A program made the position numbers and the translations under genes. The notes beneath the pieces were generated by a model, which was not told where the DNA came from, made no database searches, and saw only the letters and a program-made list of their open reading frames with translations. From Tetrahymena elliotti 4EA (lineage: Eukaryota; Ciliophora; Oligohymenophorea; Hymenostomatida; Tetrahymenidae): a DNA stretch of 64,000 bases. The DNA lies in NCBI GenBank assembly GCA_000231825.2, contig JH720367.1, forward strand, positions 1 to 64,000. Reading direction: 5' to 3'. Positions 1-11,910 of the stretch are shown one piece after another (position 1 is the stretch's first letter; each line of letters starts with the position of its first letter).

Positions 1-511
1 AATAATTATAAAATTTATTTTGTATAAAATTGTTTAGTAGGAATTAAAAAGAACTTGTTTTGAATTAGAATTAAATCAAATTTTTTCTAAAAAATACTCA
101 AAATTAAAGCTTTGAAATATTAAATCATTTTTTTTATTTCAAATAAAATAAACATAAAAAATTTTTCAATAAAAAAATATTTTCCTAAATAAAAATGTTT
201 TCTTTGTTTGCTGATTAACCAATAATTTATGATAAATAATTAGTTTAAAACTTTTATCTATGATAAAAAAATTACAAAAATGAATGAAGCAACAGAAAAG
301 GGTATTTTTAATTAAACTAAAATATAATAATAGTTATAATATAGAAAAACAAAAATTTAATAACAAACATTTTAAATATAAGGTTGGAAGTAAGTTGAAA
401 TGATTAATTTTTTTTAGTATTTATTTTTTATTTTTTAAAGACTGAGCACACTATTATATTATGAGTGATTTTTCTTTTAATTAAATCGAAAATAGAAAAA
501 TAGAGAGAAAT
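1..511. other. AT-rich flank, no gene seen
   Basis: This stretch is very AT-rich and lies downstream of the CXC-domain gene on the minus strand. I see no coding pattern, RNA gene or repeat in it. It probably holds the 3' untranslated region of that gene. Confidence 0.5.
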
Positions 512-2528
512 TCAATGGTAATTAACTTGGTTATTTTTTTTAACCTTTATAATTTTTTTTGTTGCTTTTAAATCCATTTAATTCTCTTTACTTGAAAGCT
601 AAAGGTTGCAATTTGTGGGATTTTTTATTTCAAATTAAGAGTATGTCGTATTATCTTATTAATTGTTTTTATTATGACGAATTGTATCTTTATTTGATAA
701 AATTTCTGTTTTTTTGGGAAATATTTAACTCTGCATCCTTTTTTTTGATTAAGGAGATTCCTAGTGAAAATATTCACTTTTGTTTTGTTATTAATATTAC
801 TTATTAGAATCTTTAAGCATATATAATAACGACTAGTCAGCTTGGATATTCTAATATTATTGATTAAAAATATCAAATGAATTTTTCTATTCTTTAGCTA
901 GAACAGACCTATATTTAATTATTTAATTATAATTTTATGTGGAATTGGAGTCTAATAAATCATCCTACTAAATAGGAGACTATTAGCTCTATGAAGATGA
1001 ATCATGTGAGTGAGAACTGTTATTAGAGCAATCTATACACTAGCATAATTTCGTGCATTTCTTGCCTGTCATATAACATTCACAATATTTCTTTTTACAT
1101 TTAGATTTTTTACAATTACAACCTTTTCTTATGTCCACCAACATTTCTGCTTACTCAGTTTTTAAGCCAGAATTATTTAAAACTTGATTATTTAAAAAAA
1201 TTGTTGAGGCTTAAGAATTCAATAACAAAAATGCTGTGGGATTCTTGGATTCGATAAGCTTGATTGCTTCATTTCTTTACTCTGTATATTTCTTAGAGTT
1301 ACGACATTCTAAACAAACACAAGCAGGCCCACACATCTCTCCTCTTGCAAAACACTCACAGTAAAGCTTTAAGCAAAGGGATTTCCTACATTTGCAAGGA
1401 GTTTTTGAAACTCTAAATTAATTTTCCTCATTGCTTAACTCTCTGATTTCACTCTATTTATTTATTTGTTGTTGCTTTTGTAAATTATTATTTGTCATAC
1501 TTAATGCTTCATTAGCTACTAAACTTATTGATGTCTAGTTAATTTTTGGAAGAAAAACTGATAAATAGCTACTATGAGTATTAACATTATTATGATCATC
1601 TACCTATTAATCATCTAATGTTAATTCTTTTTAAAATATTTTCCTTGGGCTTATATTAGGCTCTTCTTCATTGCCTTCTATATCATCATAAAATAATTCA
1701 GAGCTTTACTTCTAAAATATGTCTTTTTCCTTTTTGCTCTTGTATTTATCCATAAGTTTTTAAGTAAGTACTTTTTTTTTCTTCATTTCTTCGATTCTTT
1801 TGTTCAAAAAAATCTTCTCTACAGCTCTTTAAGCCTCAAAAGAAAAGGGATTGGGTGTGCAATTCAAAATAAAATCTTCAACTTGAGTTGAATAGCTCAA
1901 CTTCTACTTATATACAGTCTACTCTCCCATATCAAAAAAATCATACTTCTCCGAAGACGAAAAATCATTTGCAATTTCTTCATCATAATGAAGAGAGCGA
2001 AAAGCAGAAGAAGGAGATTCCTTACATGTATGTTTATTTTATTCTGAAAAGCTGGGTGAAATCGACTCAGCTTATTTTTTTATGCCATAGTAGTGCTCAT
2101 TCACTGACTCAGTAATACTTATAATTTTATGAAGTCAAATTTATGAAATGCAATAAAGAAAAAAATAAAAAAAGTTACTGATCATTTGTCTTACTTATTT
2201 CTTCATCATTTTCTTCTAAATAATGGGCAAGGATATTCTTTACTTTGATTTCATTTTCATCTTTGCCGCCATTAAATCCCATTTAATTTTCTTGAGTACA
2301 GTATCTAATTATAAGACAGCAAAAAACAAAGAAATTAATATCAAAAAAAGAGAGAAAAAATAGCAAGAAATGAATAAAACTATCATACTCAAAGTTTTGA
2401 GTATCCAAATTATTAAAGCTATGATTAGGGGAAATCTCCATTTAATCATAGAAGTTATTGAGCTCTTCTTGAATGTTGCTTCTCTTTGACTCTAAGAAGT
2501 TGTTTTTGATATTGGTGTCCTTAAACAT
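512..2528 (-). CDS. CXC/tesmin (TSO1, LIN54-like) DNA-binding protein
   Basis: This gene encodes a predicted 623-residue nuclear DNA-binding protein. Two cysteine-rich CXC motifs form the CRC module of the LIN54/tesmin/TSO1 family, which binds cell-cycle-type promoter elements and in animals works in the DREAM/MuvB complex. The first motif starts near residue 330 (CKCRKSLCLKLYCECF) and the second near 422 (CNCKKSKCKKKYCECY). Between them lies KNPTAF, matching the family's conserved RNPxAF spacer. The N-terminal half is acidic and unassigned, with a run of glutamines before the CXC module; the C-terminus is rich in Gln and Asn. Exons are 2528-2389, 2304-2179 and 2117-512. The second intron would end in AAG, so that junction is less sure. 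The family call is firm; the biological role is inferred from the family. Confidence 0.85.
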
Positions 2529-4297
2529 TTATTGCTTTGCTATTTAGTGAATAATTGATTTGTTTTCTTTTTCTCCTGCTAATTTTTGTTGAATTATTTA
2601 TATAGAAAAAAGAAAGATCTATTTTTTATAAAAAATTTTTTACTTTTTACAAATAAATTATTGTTTGTTTTCAGGCACAAAAATTAATTTGTTTACTACC
2701 TACCTATTAATATCATGTCTATAATTTTCTATTTATAATTACTTCTCCTCTGGTAAGTATATAATATTACGAATTAATATATTCAGCCAATTATATTTCA
2801 TTCCAATAAAGTTCTTCCTACTTACCTACAAGCTTAGATATATTTTATATTTTTTTTGACATTTAGATACTTTTTAAGCTATTTCATACTGATTTTAAGC
2901 CAAAATGAAATATGATTCCAAAAGAAAAGCAAGAAAATAACTTTATTTCTCATTGAATATGGCCTCAATTCATTCTCATATGATAAAAATAAGATCTGAT
3001 TAATTTTTCATAAAATCATGAATTCCATAGAAAATAAATATATTTTCATACATTTAAATCGAAATAGAAAAATCAAACAAAAACTAATAAATAAAAGGTA
3101 TCTTATGAGCCTTAGATTTATGATTTGAATTATTTATAAAACAATTAAATTATACTTTTAATATTACATTTTAGATAAATAATTGTTGTATCTACTTTAT
3201 AAAATTAATTTCTTACAGAAGAAAATAGAACTACTAAAAAAAGATTAGAAGAAGGGTAGTCTCTTTTTGTTTGAATTGAAAGATACAGAGAATATCTAAT
3301 TAGTTTGTTCTATCTTGTTAAGTAAAAGCTTGATAATAAAATTAAATTTCTATGGAATTTTAACCATAAAAATAAATAAATATTTAATATTTCTGAGTAA
3401 TAGTTTGTATTTTTTAGATATTGTTTAAATAAATTAATCACACATTTTAGAGGGGAGGATGAAAATTGTTTCAAAATTTATTTACTCAATTGTAATTTTC
3501 TCATAATTATGGCAAAATAAAAAAACAAATAAATAAACAATCCAAGCTTTTAAATTACCAAGTATAGAGCATTTTAAAAGACTTGGTAAGAGAAAATAAA
3601 TAATTATTTTTTGCTTTGAAATTTTCTAGAATTAAAACAAATATTTTTGTAAATTAAATTTTTTTACTTTTTTGATAAGTACTCATAATAATTGAAGTTA
3701 ACAAAAATATTTAGTGTAAAAAATAATGATCAGATTTTACTGAACCAATTTATGACAAATAAATTATTTAAATCAACTTAGAAAAATAAATATCATTGCT
3801 GAAAAATTTATCAAAAATTATTTAATATTTTATAGATTTTAATAAAATTAATCTATTTTATTTTCATAAGTATAATGCCTAATCAATATATTTTTAACCA
3901 AATTAGATAAGATAAAATTATTTGTTGAAATATTATCCAAAATTTCAGTGTATAGCCTTGAAAAAGGTAGTACCCTAGGGTACTATACATATATATATAT
4001 AAAGATTTTAAATATTTTTAAGATTTGAAGAATGCACACACCAAACTAAAATAAATATTATACATACAAATAAATTAGTTTAATTTATGATGATAATGAT
4101 GTAGTGATCATTTCATAAAAACAATAGATTGATTTGTTAAATATCTAGAGTATAAATTGAGTTTGTTGTATATTTGTAATATAGCTAGAAACGAAAAAAG
4201 ATTTTGATTTAAATTAGATATTGTAGATTTTTTTAAAATTTAATTATATATTTAGTAATTTATTGAATAAGTATTGAAATGTTTAGTTTGAAGTAGA
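2529..4297. other. Intergenic, AT-rich, one strong palindrome
   Basis: No gene is supported here. It lies between the start of the CXC gene and the stop of the lipid-kinase gene, both on the minus strand, so the part next to 2529 is probably the CXC promoter. The only structured element I see is an 18-bp perfect palindrome at 3968-3985, followed by an AT dinucleotide run. Confidence 0.5.
3968..4002. repeat. 18-bp perfect palindrome plus (AT)n run
   Basis: TAGTACCCTAGGGTACTA (3968-3985) is its own reverse complement and contains six G/C bases at its centre, in DNA that otherwise has almost none. It is followed directly by an alternating TA tract to about 4002. It could be a protein-binding site, a hairpin in RNA from either strand, or chance. 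Confidence 0.55.
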
Positions 4298-7200
4298 TCA
4301 ATTGAAAAATTAATCTGCTATGAATTTATTTAACCTATTTTAGTATTCATTAGGAGGAACTGTTGTAATAGAAGATCCGTAAAATGTTGATTTTATTGTA
4401 TGAATTAATTTTTGGGTTGACCTATTTTAGTTTTTGAAAAATTCTAAAATAACTAAATTAACAAATAAAAAAAAGTTATTTTACTTATATTCAGTAAAAA
4501 TATTCATAAGTCCAAAGTAGTAGACTTACTTTTCATCTTCTGAAAGCATACCAGATTAATATTTTTCATAAAATCTTAATTATTCAGTGGATCGTATGCT
4601 ATCACTATTAAAATATGGTAATCTAAGAGTGTCCTCTCTATCTCTATATTGTATTGTAGTATTGCTGTTTGTTAAAATATTGCTTTCTTTTAGCATACTT
4701 TATCTGAGTTCATCAGCAGTAACGTTATGGATACCAAGGAGAAGATAGTAATTGATTATATTCAACTTCGAAAGAAATTATGTATCAGATTTTATTTAAT
4801 TTAAAAGTTAAATTTTATCCTCTTGATTAAGTTTAAGTTTAATTTTATCATTTTTAAGATCAAGTTCTTTAAGAGATGTGTTTTTATCAAAATTTTCTAG
4901 ATTATTACCCCTTCTTGCAGTTCTATTACGGGTAGATCCTTTTATTTCGTATCTCATGTCTATTTCTAAATCTGTTGAAAATACATTTTGAGTTACATAA
5001 AAATAAACTGAGTTGCCTATTTTCTTTCCTTTCCTATTAAACTTTATCTTATAAAGCCCATATAACCTAAATATTAAATTTGGAAATAAATTTCAAATAC
5101 CCTAGGAAAGAATTAAGTTGAAAAATTACCTCATTAGAAGAGTTTAAAAATTGCTATTCACATAAACAAAGTAAGGCTGAAGAATTTTTTTTAAAAACTA
5201 GGCTTATTCTTTAGAGATAGCCTTAATAACAAATTTAGCATCTTCTGAATAATACTGAAATTTGTTAAAATTATTAGTAGAAGTGCAAAGCTCTGACAAA
5301 TTTGTCATATTACCTAGAATTAAGTTACCTAGAAGAGCTTCAGGTCCTAAACTCTTAGAATACATTTTGTTAGAAATATTAAACAATTATCTAATTTTTT
5401 CAAAAATAAGAGGAGCATAATCTGTGAATCTGTATTAAATAAAATCTGAATCACTTTAAAATGTCCTAATAAGATCCTTATTGTTCTTTTAAGTGAAATC
5501 TTTTGGATCTATTTATTTCTACATGTTAACATTTCTTAAACCCTTGATTGAACCTCTAATTCCTATCATCATAACAAATATCAGATTCCAATTCTCATGA
5601 CCTACATATATCTTAATAAATGAAATTACTTAGCAAATTTGTTAAATAAACTTAATTTTTTACTGAAATATTTCTTCTTGTTTATGTGTTCTTTTTATGG
5701 CATGGTATATTACTTATAGTAGCCTTTCTTTATTACAAAGATTTGCTATGCTAAAATTCAAATTTTTAAAGTAGATCTTTATTTGTATCCATCCCATACT
5801 ATGAAAATTTATTTAATGTCTTTGTGGTTGTTTAAAAACTAGAAACTCTTTGATTAAATCTTTAATCTGTTGTTTCATCATACTCATCTTTTGAAGAAGG
5901 TTATACATTTATTAATGCTTTTGTTTTTTAAGAATTATTAGTTTTAATGGTAAATTTAGTAGTAAATTTAGTAGTTAAGCCTTCATCTTTATTTACTAAG
6001 TTATCCAAATACATTTCTAAATCTTCAGTCTAGTCTAGTAGCATTCTAAATTATTAAAATAATCATAAAATGTATTAAAAAACAAATTCTTTTTGATATG
6101 ATAATTTACCTAATTTTCTCTTCTAATTTATCTAAAAAGTCTAATGCCTAACTTTCCTAAATTACTTAATTGTCTTTATCATTTTCCTACTAAATTTTTT
6201 ACAATTCAAATTTTTCTTATGCTAAACCAATAATATCTTCTTCTTCCTCTTCAGGATCTTAGTCTCCAAGATGGATTTAAGTAGGTTATAATATACTGAG
6301 TGGCCCTTAATAATTGGAGCTTAAAAACGAATTATTAATATATGAGTTCTATTCATGCTAAAATGATGTTAAAAACAGAGTAGAACCATTGTTCATTTAA
6401 TTTATACTATTAAAGTAATTATTATTGTTGTTATTATTATTACTAAATAAAAATTAGTTCAGTGAATTTGGCTGAAGGGCTTTCTCACAATTTTCTACTG
6501 ACAGTAAACCTTTTTATAATTAGTTTGTATCTTAAAAATTCGTTTGATGATAGACTTATTATTCAAGCTCAAAGTTATCTTTTTATGGTAAATTATTTTC
6601 AAAATCTTTAAGAGAAATTAAGCAATTAGCGACCTCATTGTTTAACCCTTATAAATAGCTCATAGTCTTTAAATTGCACAACTCACTCTTCTTAATTTGA
6701 TTATTAACTTTCGTTTACATTCTTTTTTATTCTACATTAATATACTCAAATTATTTTTCCATCATTTCATCTATTTCAAAAAAAAAATTAATTAATTCTT
6801 ATTTAACTTTGTTTTGCTTAAAATTTCTATAAAGTTAAAAATATCATGGATTCTTTTATAGACTTTCTTAAATATTACAAATTTATATTAATAAACCTAT
6901 TTAGATTTAATTACCTCCATTAAATAGTTCGTACCATGAAAATATATGCTGGTGCTTAGAGTATGTGGTAAAATAGTCATCAAAATCAACAAATCCTTTT
7001 TATTTTACATCTAATTTTCTGAATACACTTTCAATATACTATTTCTGAGGATAGACTATTTATCATATAAATTAGTAATCAATATATATAAGCTTGAAGA
7101 ATTTAATTATTTGATATTTTATAACCACTAACTATTCTTTTAAATAATATTTTGCACCAATAAATTACCAGTTGATCCTGAGAGGTCTTTCCATACTAAA

Positions 7201-7721
7201 GAAACTTAATTAACCATTTATTCTATATCCTAAAATTAAATCCTCTTGCGGTCATTTGAATTCATAGTTAAAAATGCAAAACTTAGTTGTGCTTTTTCAT
7301 AATCTGAACCATTTATGATAATATCTAAATATGACAAATAGTCTTCGAAACTGACCTATTTATGTTTTATTGAAACATTATTTATAATATACATCAAAAT
7401 AAAGTATATTTTTGATAAACTAAATTAGATATATCATTTATATTTGAATGAATTTTTTTTTGTTTACTACTTTTTCTTTACATAAATGAAATAATTTGAC
7501 TCAAAAGTAAGAATTATTTTAAATATGTTCATTAAATTTGTCTACAATTTGTTATTTTTTAATATTACCTTGCCATCCTAATCTTAATCTATCAATAAGA
7601 ATATGCGATCTGATATGTAGGAAAGATGATCAATACCTAAAATTCCCATGCTCTTGCGAAATAATTTTTAATTCAAAATCCCCTTAGCTGAGATGCTATC
7701 AAATCTCTTCTTAAAAAACAT
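4298..7721 (-). CDS. EF-hand/PIP-kinase fusion, likely inactive kinase
   Basis: This gene encodes a predicted 903-residue protein with eight exons: 7721-7569, 7355-7169, 7055-6915, 6770-6110, 6045-5664, 5611-5130, 5066-4485 and 4421-4298. Residues 1-170 form an EF-hand module with one canonical loop, DQDQDGKVSFED (45-56, split by intron 1), and weaker loops such as DVKQKGFVDFDD. A Gln/Asn-rich linker follows. From about residue 509 the sequence is a phosphatidylinositol phosphate kinase: YVGHENWNLIFVMMIGIR, FTDYAPLIF, FVIKAI (ATP lysine, 638), RYEIKGSTRNR and ITTVPPNEY. Calcium-sensor/PIPK fusions are known in apicomplexans. Unusually, the catalytic Asp of the family motif MDYSLL is Asn here (INYYLL, 774), and the Asp of IIDIL is Asn too (LMNIF, 857). 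I infer a pseudokinase or regulatory PIPK. Confidence 0.85.
4422..4484 (-). other. 63-nt in-frame intron without stop codons
   Basis: This intron lies in the kinase domain of the PIP-kinase gene. It begins GTAAAA and ends AAATAG, has a length divisible by three and contains no TGA in frame. The reading frame stays open whether it is removed or retained. Removing it aligns the flanks (FTEY, then STQKLIHTIKS) with the PIPK family without an insertion, which is why I call it an intron. Confidence 0.7.
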
Positions 7722-10329
7722 TAATTCTTATTGGTTGAACTTATACTTTTTTAATAAATGCTGAATGCTTTGGCTTTTTTTAGATTGCTTTTTAGGTGAA
7801 TTATCTCTTGCATATAGAGACTTTGTTTATAATTATGTTTGGTTTTTTTCAGTCAGGGTACTCTATCCTACTAAAGGAGCAGTTTATGTTGTATATTTAG
7901 GGTTTGTTTTTACTGTTTATGTGAGATCATAAAAATTAGGTTCATTAATTACATGTTTAAATTGTTGACTATGAATTGTTTGCTAACTTTACTCATGTAA
8001 ATTACGCATCCTTTATATTTTATAAGATTACTTTTTTACAATATATATATCTTTTTAAATTATTTTCTAATTAAGTATTGTGTTTCAATAAGATGTATGT
8101 ATTCACATGAACATAATAATACCATTCTTTTAATTAATCGATTTTTGCTAATCTTAATTCTTCTATCCAGCCAAATTAACTCATTCATTGCAAAATAAAT
8201 TCCTTTAATTATTTTATAATCCTTTAACCAGCATATTACTACATGTAGGGCATTTAATTTATTAGTTCATTTTTCAGCAATCTTTACTTTCCACATTTGT
8301 AAAATTTCTTATCTAATATTAAAAAGTTAATTACTGGAAACTAATTGGTTTCATAAAAAAGAAATAGTTGAATACCTTTGTATGATCTTATGAAAGTTAA
8401 AATATAAGTCATCAAAAACTATAATTTTATTTTTTTAAGTTTAGCTAAAAGAGATTATCAATTATAAAATTATTTTTACACTAAAAAGTAAGAAAATGCG
8501 ATTCAAATGATAATTTTTGTAAATAATTTTAAGATTCATTATACATTTTCAAAACATTATTAGTATCGAACCTTTTTTTTTACAAATAAATAATTCAGGT
8601 TTCAAAATAAGTTTTAACTTCAATTAATATTTTCTTTGTTAAATTAGTAAATAAAAGAAATTTTAAATATCTAGTCTTGATTGTTATTTAAACATAACTA
8701 ATTTTTGTCCGAACTAAAGAAAAATATTAACATTCTCTGAAAAAGCATATTAATAAATTCTCTGATGTTTATGCTTTAAATTAAATAAAATTGTAAATAA
8801 AGAGAAAATTAATTTTATTTGAAATAATATTGTCTTAACTATTTCTTTGGTAAGATAGATTAATGAATTTTCTCTTTGAAAAATTTTAATAATTCAAAAT
8901 TTGATATAATTTGATAGATAATTTATAGGCCTAGTATCCCAAAGTGACTCCTGAAATTAAACTTTTAGGTATATTCAATCCCACATAAATAAATTAAAGT
9001 AATGGGTTGTATGAATGAATAATTAAAATTTTGAGTATTGAATCTGATTTCTAAATTGTAATTTAATTAAACATATTGATATTAACAAGTTCTCCATTTT
9101 TAAAGAGCAGGCTCCCTAATTATAGAGTCTCGTAAATAAGTTGGTTCAAAATGAGCAGCAGTGCTAATAAAAAGCTTATGCAACCTGATGAAGGAACCAC
9201 TTATTGAGAAAATGTAATTGATAGAAAAATTAAAATAAAGTTTTTTAATTAATAAAATATTTAAATAATTAAATTTTAAATTTAAATATATCTACTATTT
9301 GGTGAGTTTTTTTAATAGTTTTTTCTCTAATATAAAATAAACCTTTTTTATTAAACTGAAGGTTATCAACATATCCTTTAATAAAATTGGCTCACTCAAT
9401 TAGATTACCTAAAAATATTTAATAGCTAGCTTTGAAACAAATAGTTGAAAATATTATCAACATAAAATTTAGTTTATTTCAATAAATAAATTTTCTTCTT
9501 CATTTTAATTTATTTTTCAAATTTAAGATTAAAAATTTTATTTCTTCAGAACAAATATATCATTTTTGTTCAAGAATTATTTTTTCATATTAAATTAAAA
9601 GCTCTTTCATTCATAATATATATTATTTACTCTTTTGTGTTACATAGGGTTCTGATAATTTCTAAAACATGTCCTGTCCCTAATAGATATTTAAAAAAGG
9701 TAAAAAAGTAGTAAATTTTTCAATTAATTAATTAGCATGTATATTGTATCTTTGTTCTTTAAAACTTTCTTAAAAACGTAACTCTTGATTTTTTTTAGTT
9801 TTAATCACTGGGTTTAACTACAATTTAAGCTAAAATAGTAAAATTATCCCGAAAAGAATTAAAGGAAAGTGAAGGATGCAAACATTTTCTCACTTAAAAT
9901 TAGTTCAAAAAAGTCATATTATCTTAAAATTAAGAAGAAACTGTTCTGATTTTTTTTAGCTCTCTCCTAATAAGATAAATATTTGGTTACTCATTTTAAT
10001 TTATCTAAAAAAGAGATTATTTTCTATTTTTTATATTATTTTAAACTACTGATTAATCTCTTTATCTAGCCTTTTTTTCTCCCTTCTATGTATCTTAAAG
10101 CAAAAAATAGGTGTTGTTTAAAATACAGAAAAATGCTGAATATTTAGGGAGTAGGTCTTTATGAAGATTAATTGTAACATTATTACCATCTTTTTTATAA
10201 ATGAAACATTGTCTTATTTTGAGCAATAAATAACTCGATTTAAATTTTCTGATTAAGCAAATTTGAATAGAAATTGATCAGAATGCTTAGAGCTGAAAAA
10301 ATTATTCTAAAAAGACAAATCTAGTTCAT
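7722..10329. other. Long intergenic stretch with one G+C-enriched patch
   Basis: No gene is supported. The DNA next to 7722 should hold the promoter of the EF-hand/PIP-kinase gene. About 8925-8990 and 9090-9215 are visibly richer in G and C than their surroundings (see the separate entry). The rest is featureless AT-rich sequence. Confidence 0.45.
9090..9215 (+). other. Unexplained G+C-rich patch: short exon or small RNA
   Basis: This patch is roughly 40% G+C in DNA that is otherwise near 20%. On the plus strand it can be read as a frame ending at a TGA at 9205, with an ATG at 9150 giving only 18 codons (MSSSANKKLMQPDEGTTY). A T-run follows at about 9241, as would suit a polymerase III transcript, and CTGATGAAG resembles a box C. 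None of this is sufficient for a call. It could be a lone exon, a gene remnant or a small non-coding RNA. Confidence 0.2.
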
Positions 10330-11910
10330 CCGCCAAAAATATTTTTAAGAAAAACAAAAGAAAAAATTTTTTAAGAATTACTCTTCCATCTTTTAATTTG
10401 CTATTAATATCAAACATAACTCTATAACTTCCTTCAAAATAACTTTGTTACTTTCACTGATAAATCTTTACTCTGAATATTTTATTTTACAATTTTGATC
10501 ATTATAGTTAATTCTAAAATTATCTTTACACTCACAATAATAAACCTATTTCTTCTTCTTTATTCTCTCAATTCCGATGATTAATTTCTCAATTCTAAAT
10601 AAGACTCATCATCCAAAAAGTCTTCCTAAACTCCTTAGCTTCTATCAACCATGTTTCAATATTCTTAGAAGTCTTATCTTATCTAAACTTTTACCGACCT
10701 TACCAACTTTATTTAAATTCAGTATCACTCTTACATATGAACAAAAATTCAATTTTCTATCTTTAAAATTTTGTTACATCTAATAACTATCAGTTGAATA
10801 ATTAAATATTTTTCTGATTCTTTTTGTATTACTAGAGTAACATTTATTTTTTATGAGATATTGTTGAAATACTTTTCTACCTTCATCTTATTTATCTTAT
10901 CTTTTTCTTATTGATCAGGACAATGTGATACCTCACACTTAAATCAACTCCATCAGTCTCTTCAAACCAATCTTTACCTGATTTTCATGATCAAAATCTC
11001 CATCTAAAAGACAATCTTCAGAGCTTCATCTTCTAATCTTGATACTTATTTGTCCTATATCTCCAAAAAATTATAATTAACCAATAATGTGAAGATATAA
11101 TAATTCAAATAATCATAAATATTCTTTTCGTCATATTTGCAAAGATAATAATTCATATGAGAGAGATTTGAAGTTAATTTTCTATCTTTTTAAGGTTTTT
11201 TGAAGAATCAATTCTATGTATAAACATCATCTACTCCTTAATATCTCTAATTATCTACAGCAATTCTGGTAAAACAAAATACTAAGTACTTTTCATCTCC
11301 TAAATACTCAGTTAATCTTGCACAGAAATAAATTTTACCAAAACCAAACCCAGCATTAACTAGACAGGTGATTTTGCTTAAAATTTTAGTTGTCTCATTA
11401 ATTTTTTAACTTTCCTCAGTAACATTAGATTCCCTCACTTCTATTTCAGGGATTATCTAACCATAATTCTTTTTTACCTAACTCTTTGTCTTGAATTCTT
11501 TTAATCCTTCCAAATTCTATTCTGCCTTACTTCATCTAATATTTTTTTATGATAATGAATTGTACTATATAGCCTGTATTCTTTGAAACTACTATTGAAT
11601 CTTGATTACAACTATCAGTAGCAATTAGAACAATTTCATCTTCACTAACTTAATAATCTAACAGAATATGTGTATTTAATTTTTCAATAAAGGAGACTCG
11701 CTGATGTTACAAAAAGATATTTTAATGTTTTAATCCAACACTTATTCAGCTTACCCTTTAAAACACAAACCTATAAGTAGTTATTGATTCCAATTCCCAA
11801 AAATTTCTTACTATAACCCATAGCCAAACAAATAAACTGTTTTTCTTTGAAATCATAGCTCAAAATATTGTCAACATTTTGAAGAGATAATTTCTTAAAA
11901 AACAATAATA
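10330..11910 (-). pseudogene. Frame-broken remnant of an unidentified coding gene
   Basis: Several stretches on the minus strand look coding but sit in different frames, with no credible introns between them. In order from the 5' end they include DNILSYDFKEKQFICLAMG, then VSEDEIVLIATDSCNQD, then EIEVRESNVTEES through KYLVFCFTRIAVDNQRY, then SNLSHMNYYLCKYDEKN, then SEDCLLDGDFDHENQ, then WFEETDGVDLSVRYHIV, then FLDDESYLELRNQSSELRE. At least five frame changes would be needed, while all other genes in the window read cleanly. I infer a decayed gene. The early blocks have the hydrophobic-strand rhythm of a beta-propeller, but I do not recognise a family. Boundaries are approximate. Confidence 0.4.

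Noticed and set aside
559..807. Open frame on the plus strand inside the CXC gene
   Set aside because: It lies opposite a clear minus-strand coding region with a CXC domain and has no codon or domain signal of its own.
10577..10783. Open frame on the plus strand
   Set aside because: It is the mirror image of a minus-strand coding-like block of the decayed gene, and its protein is low-complexity.
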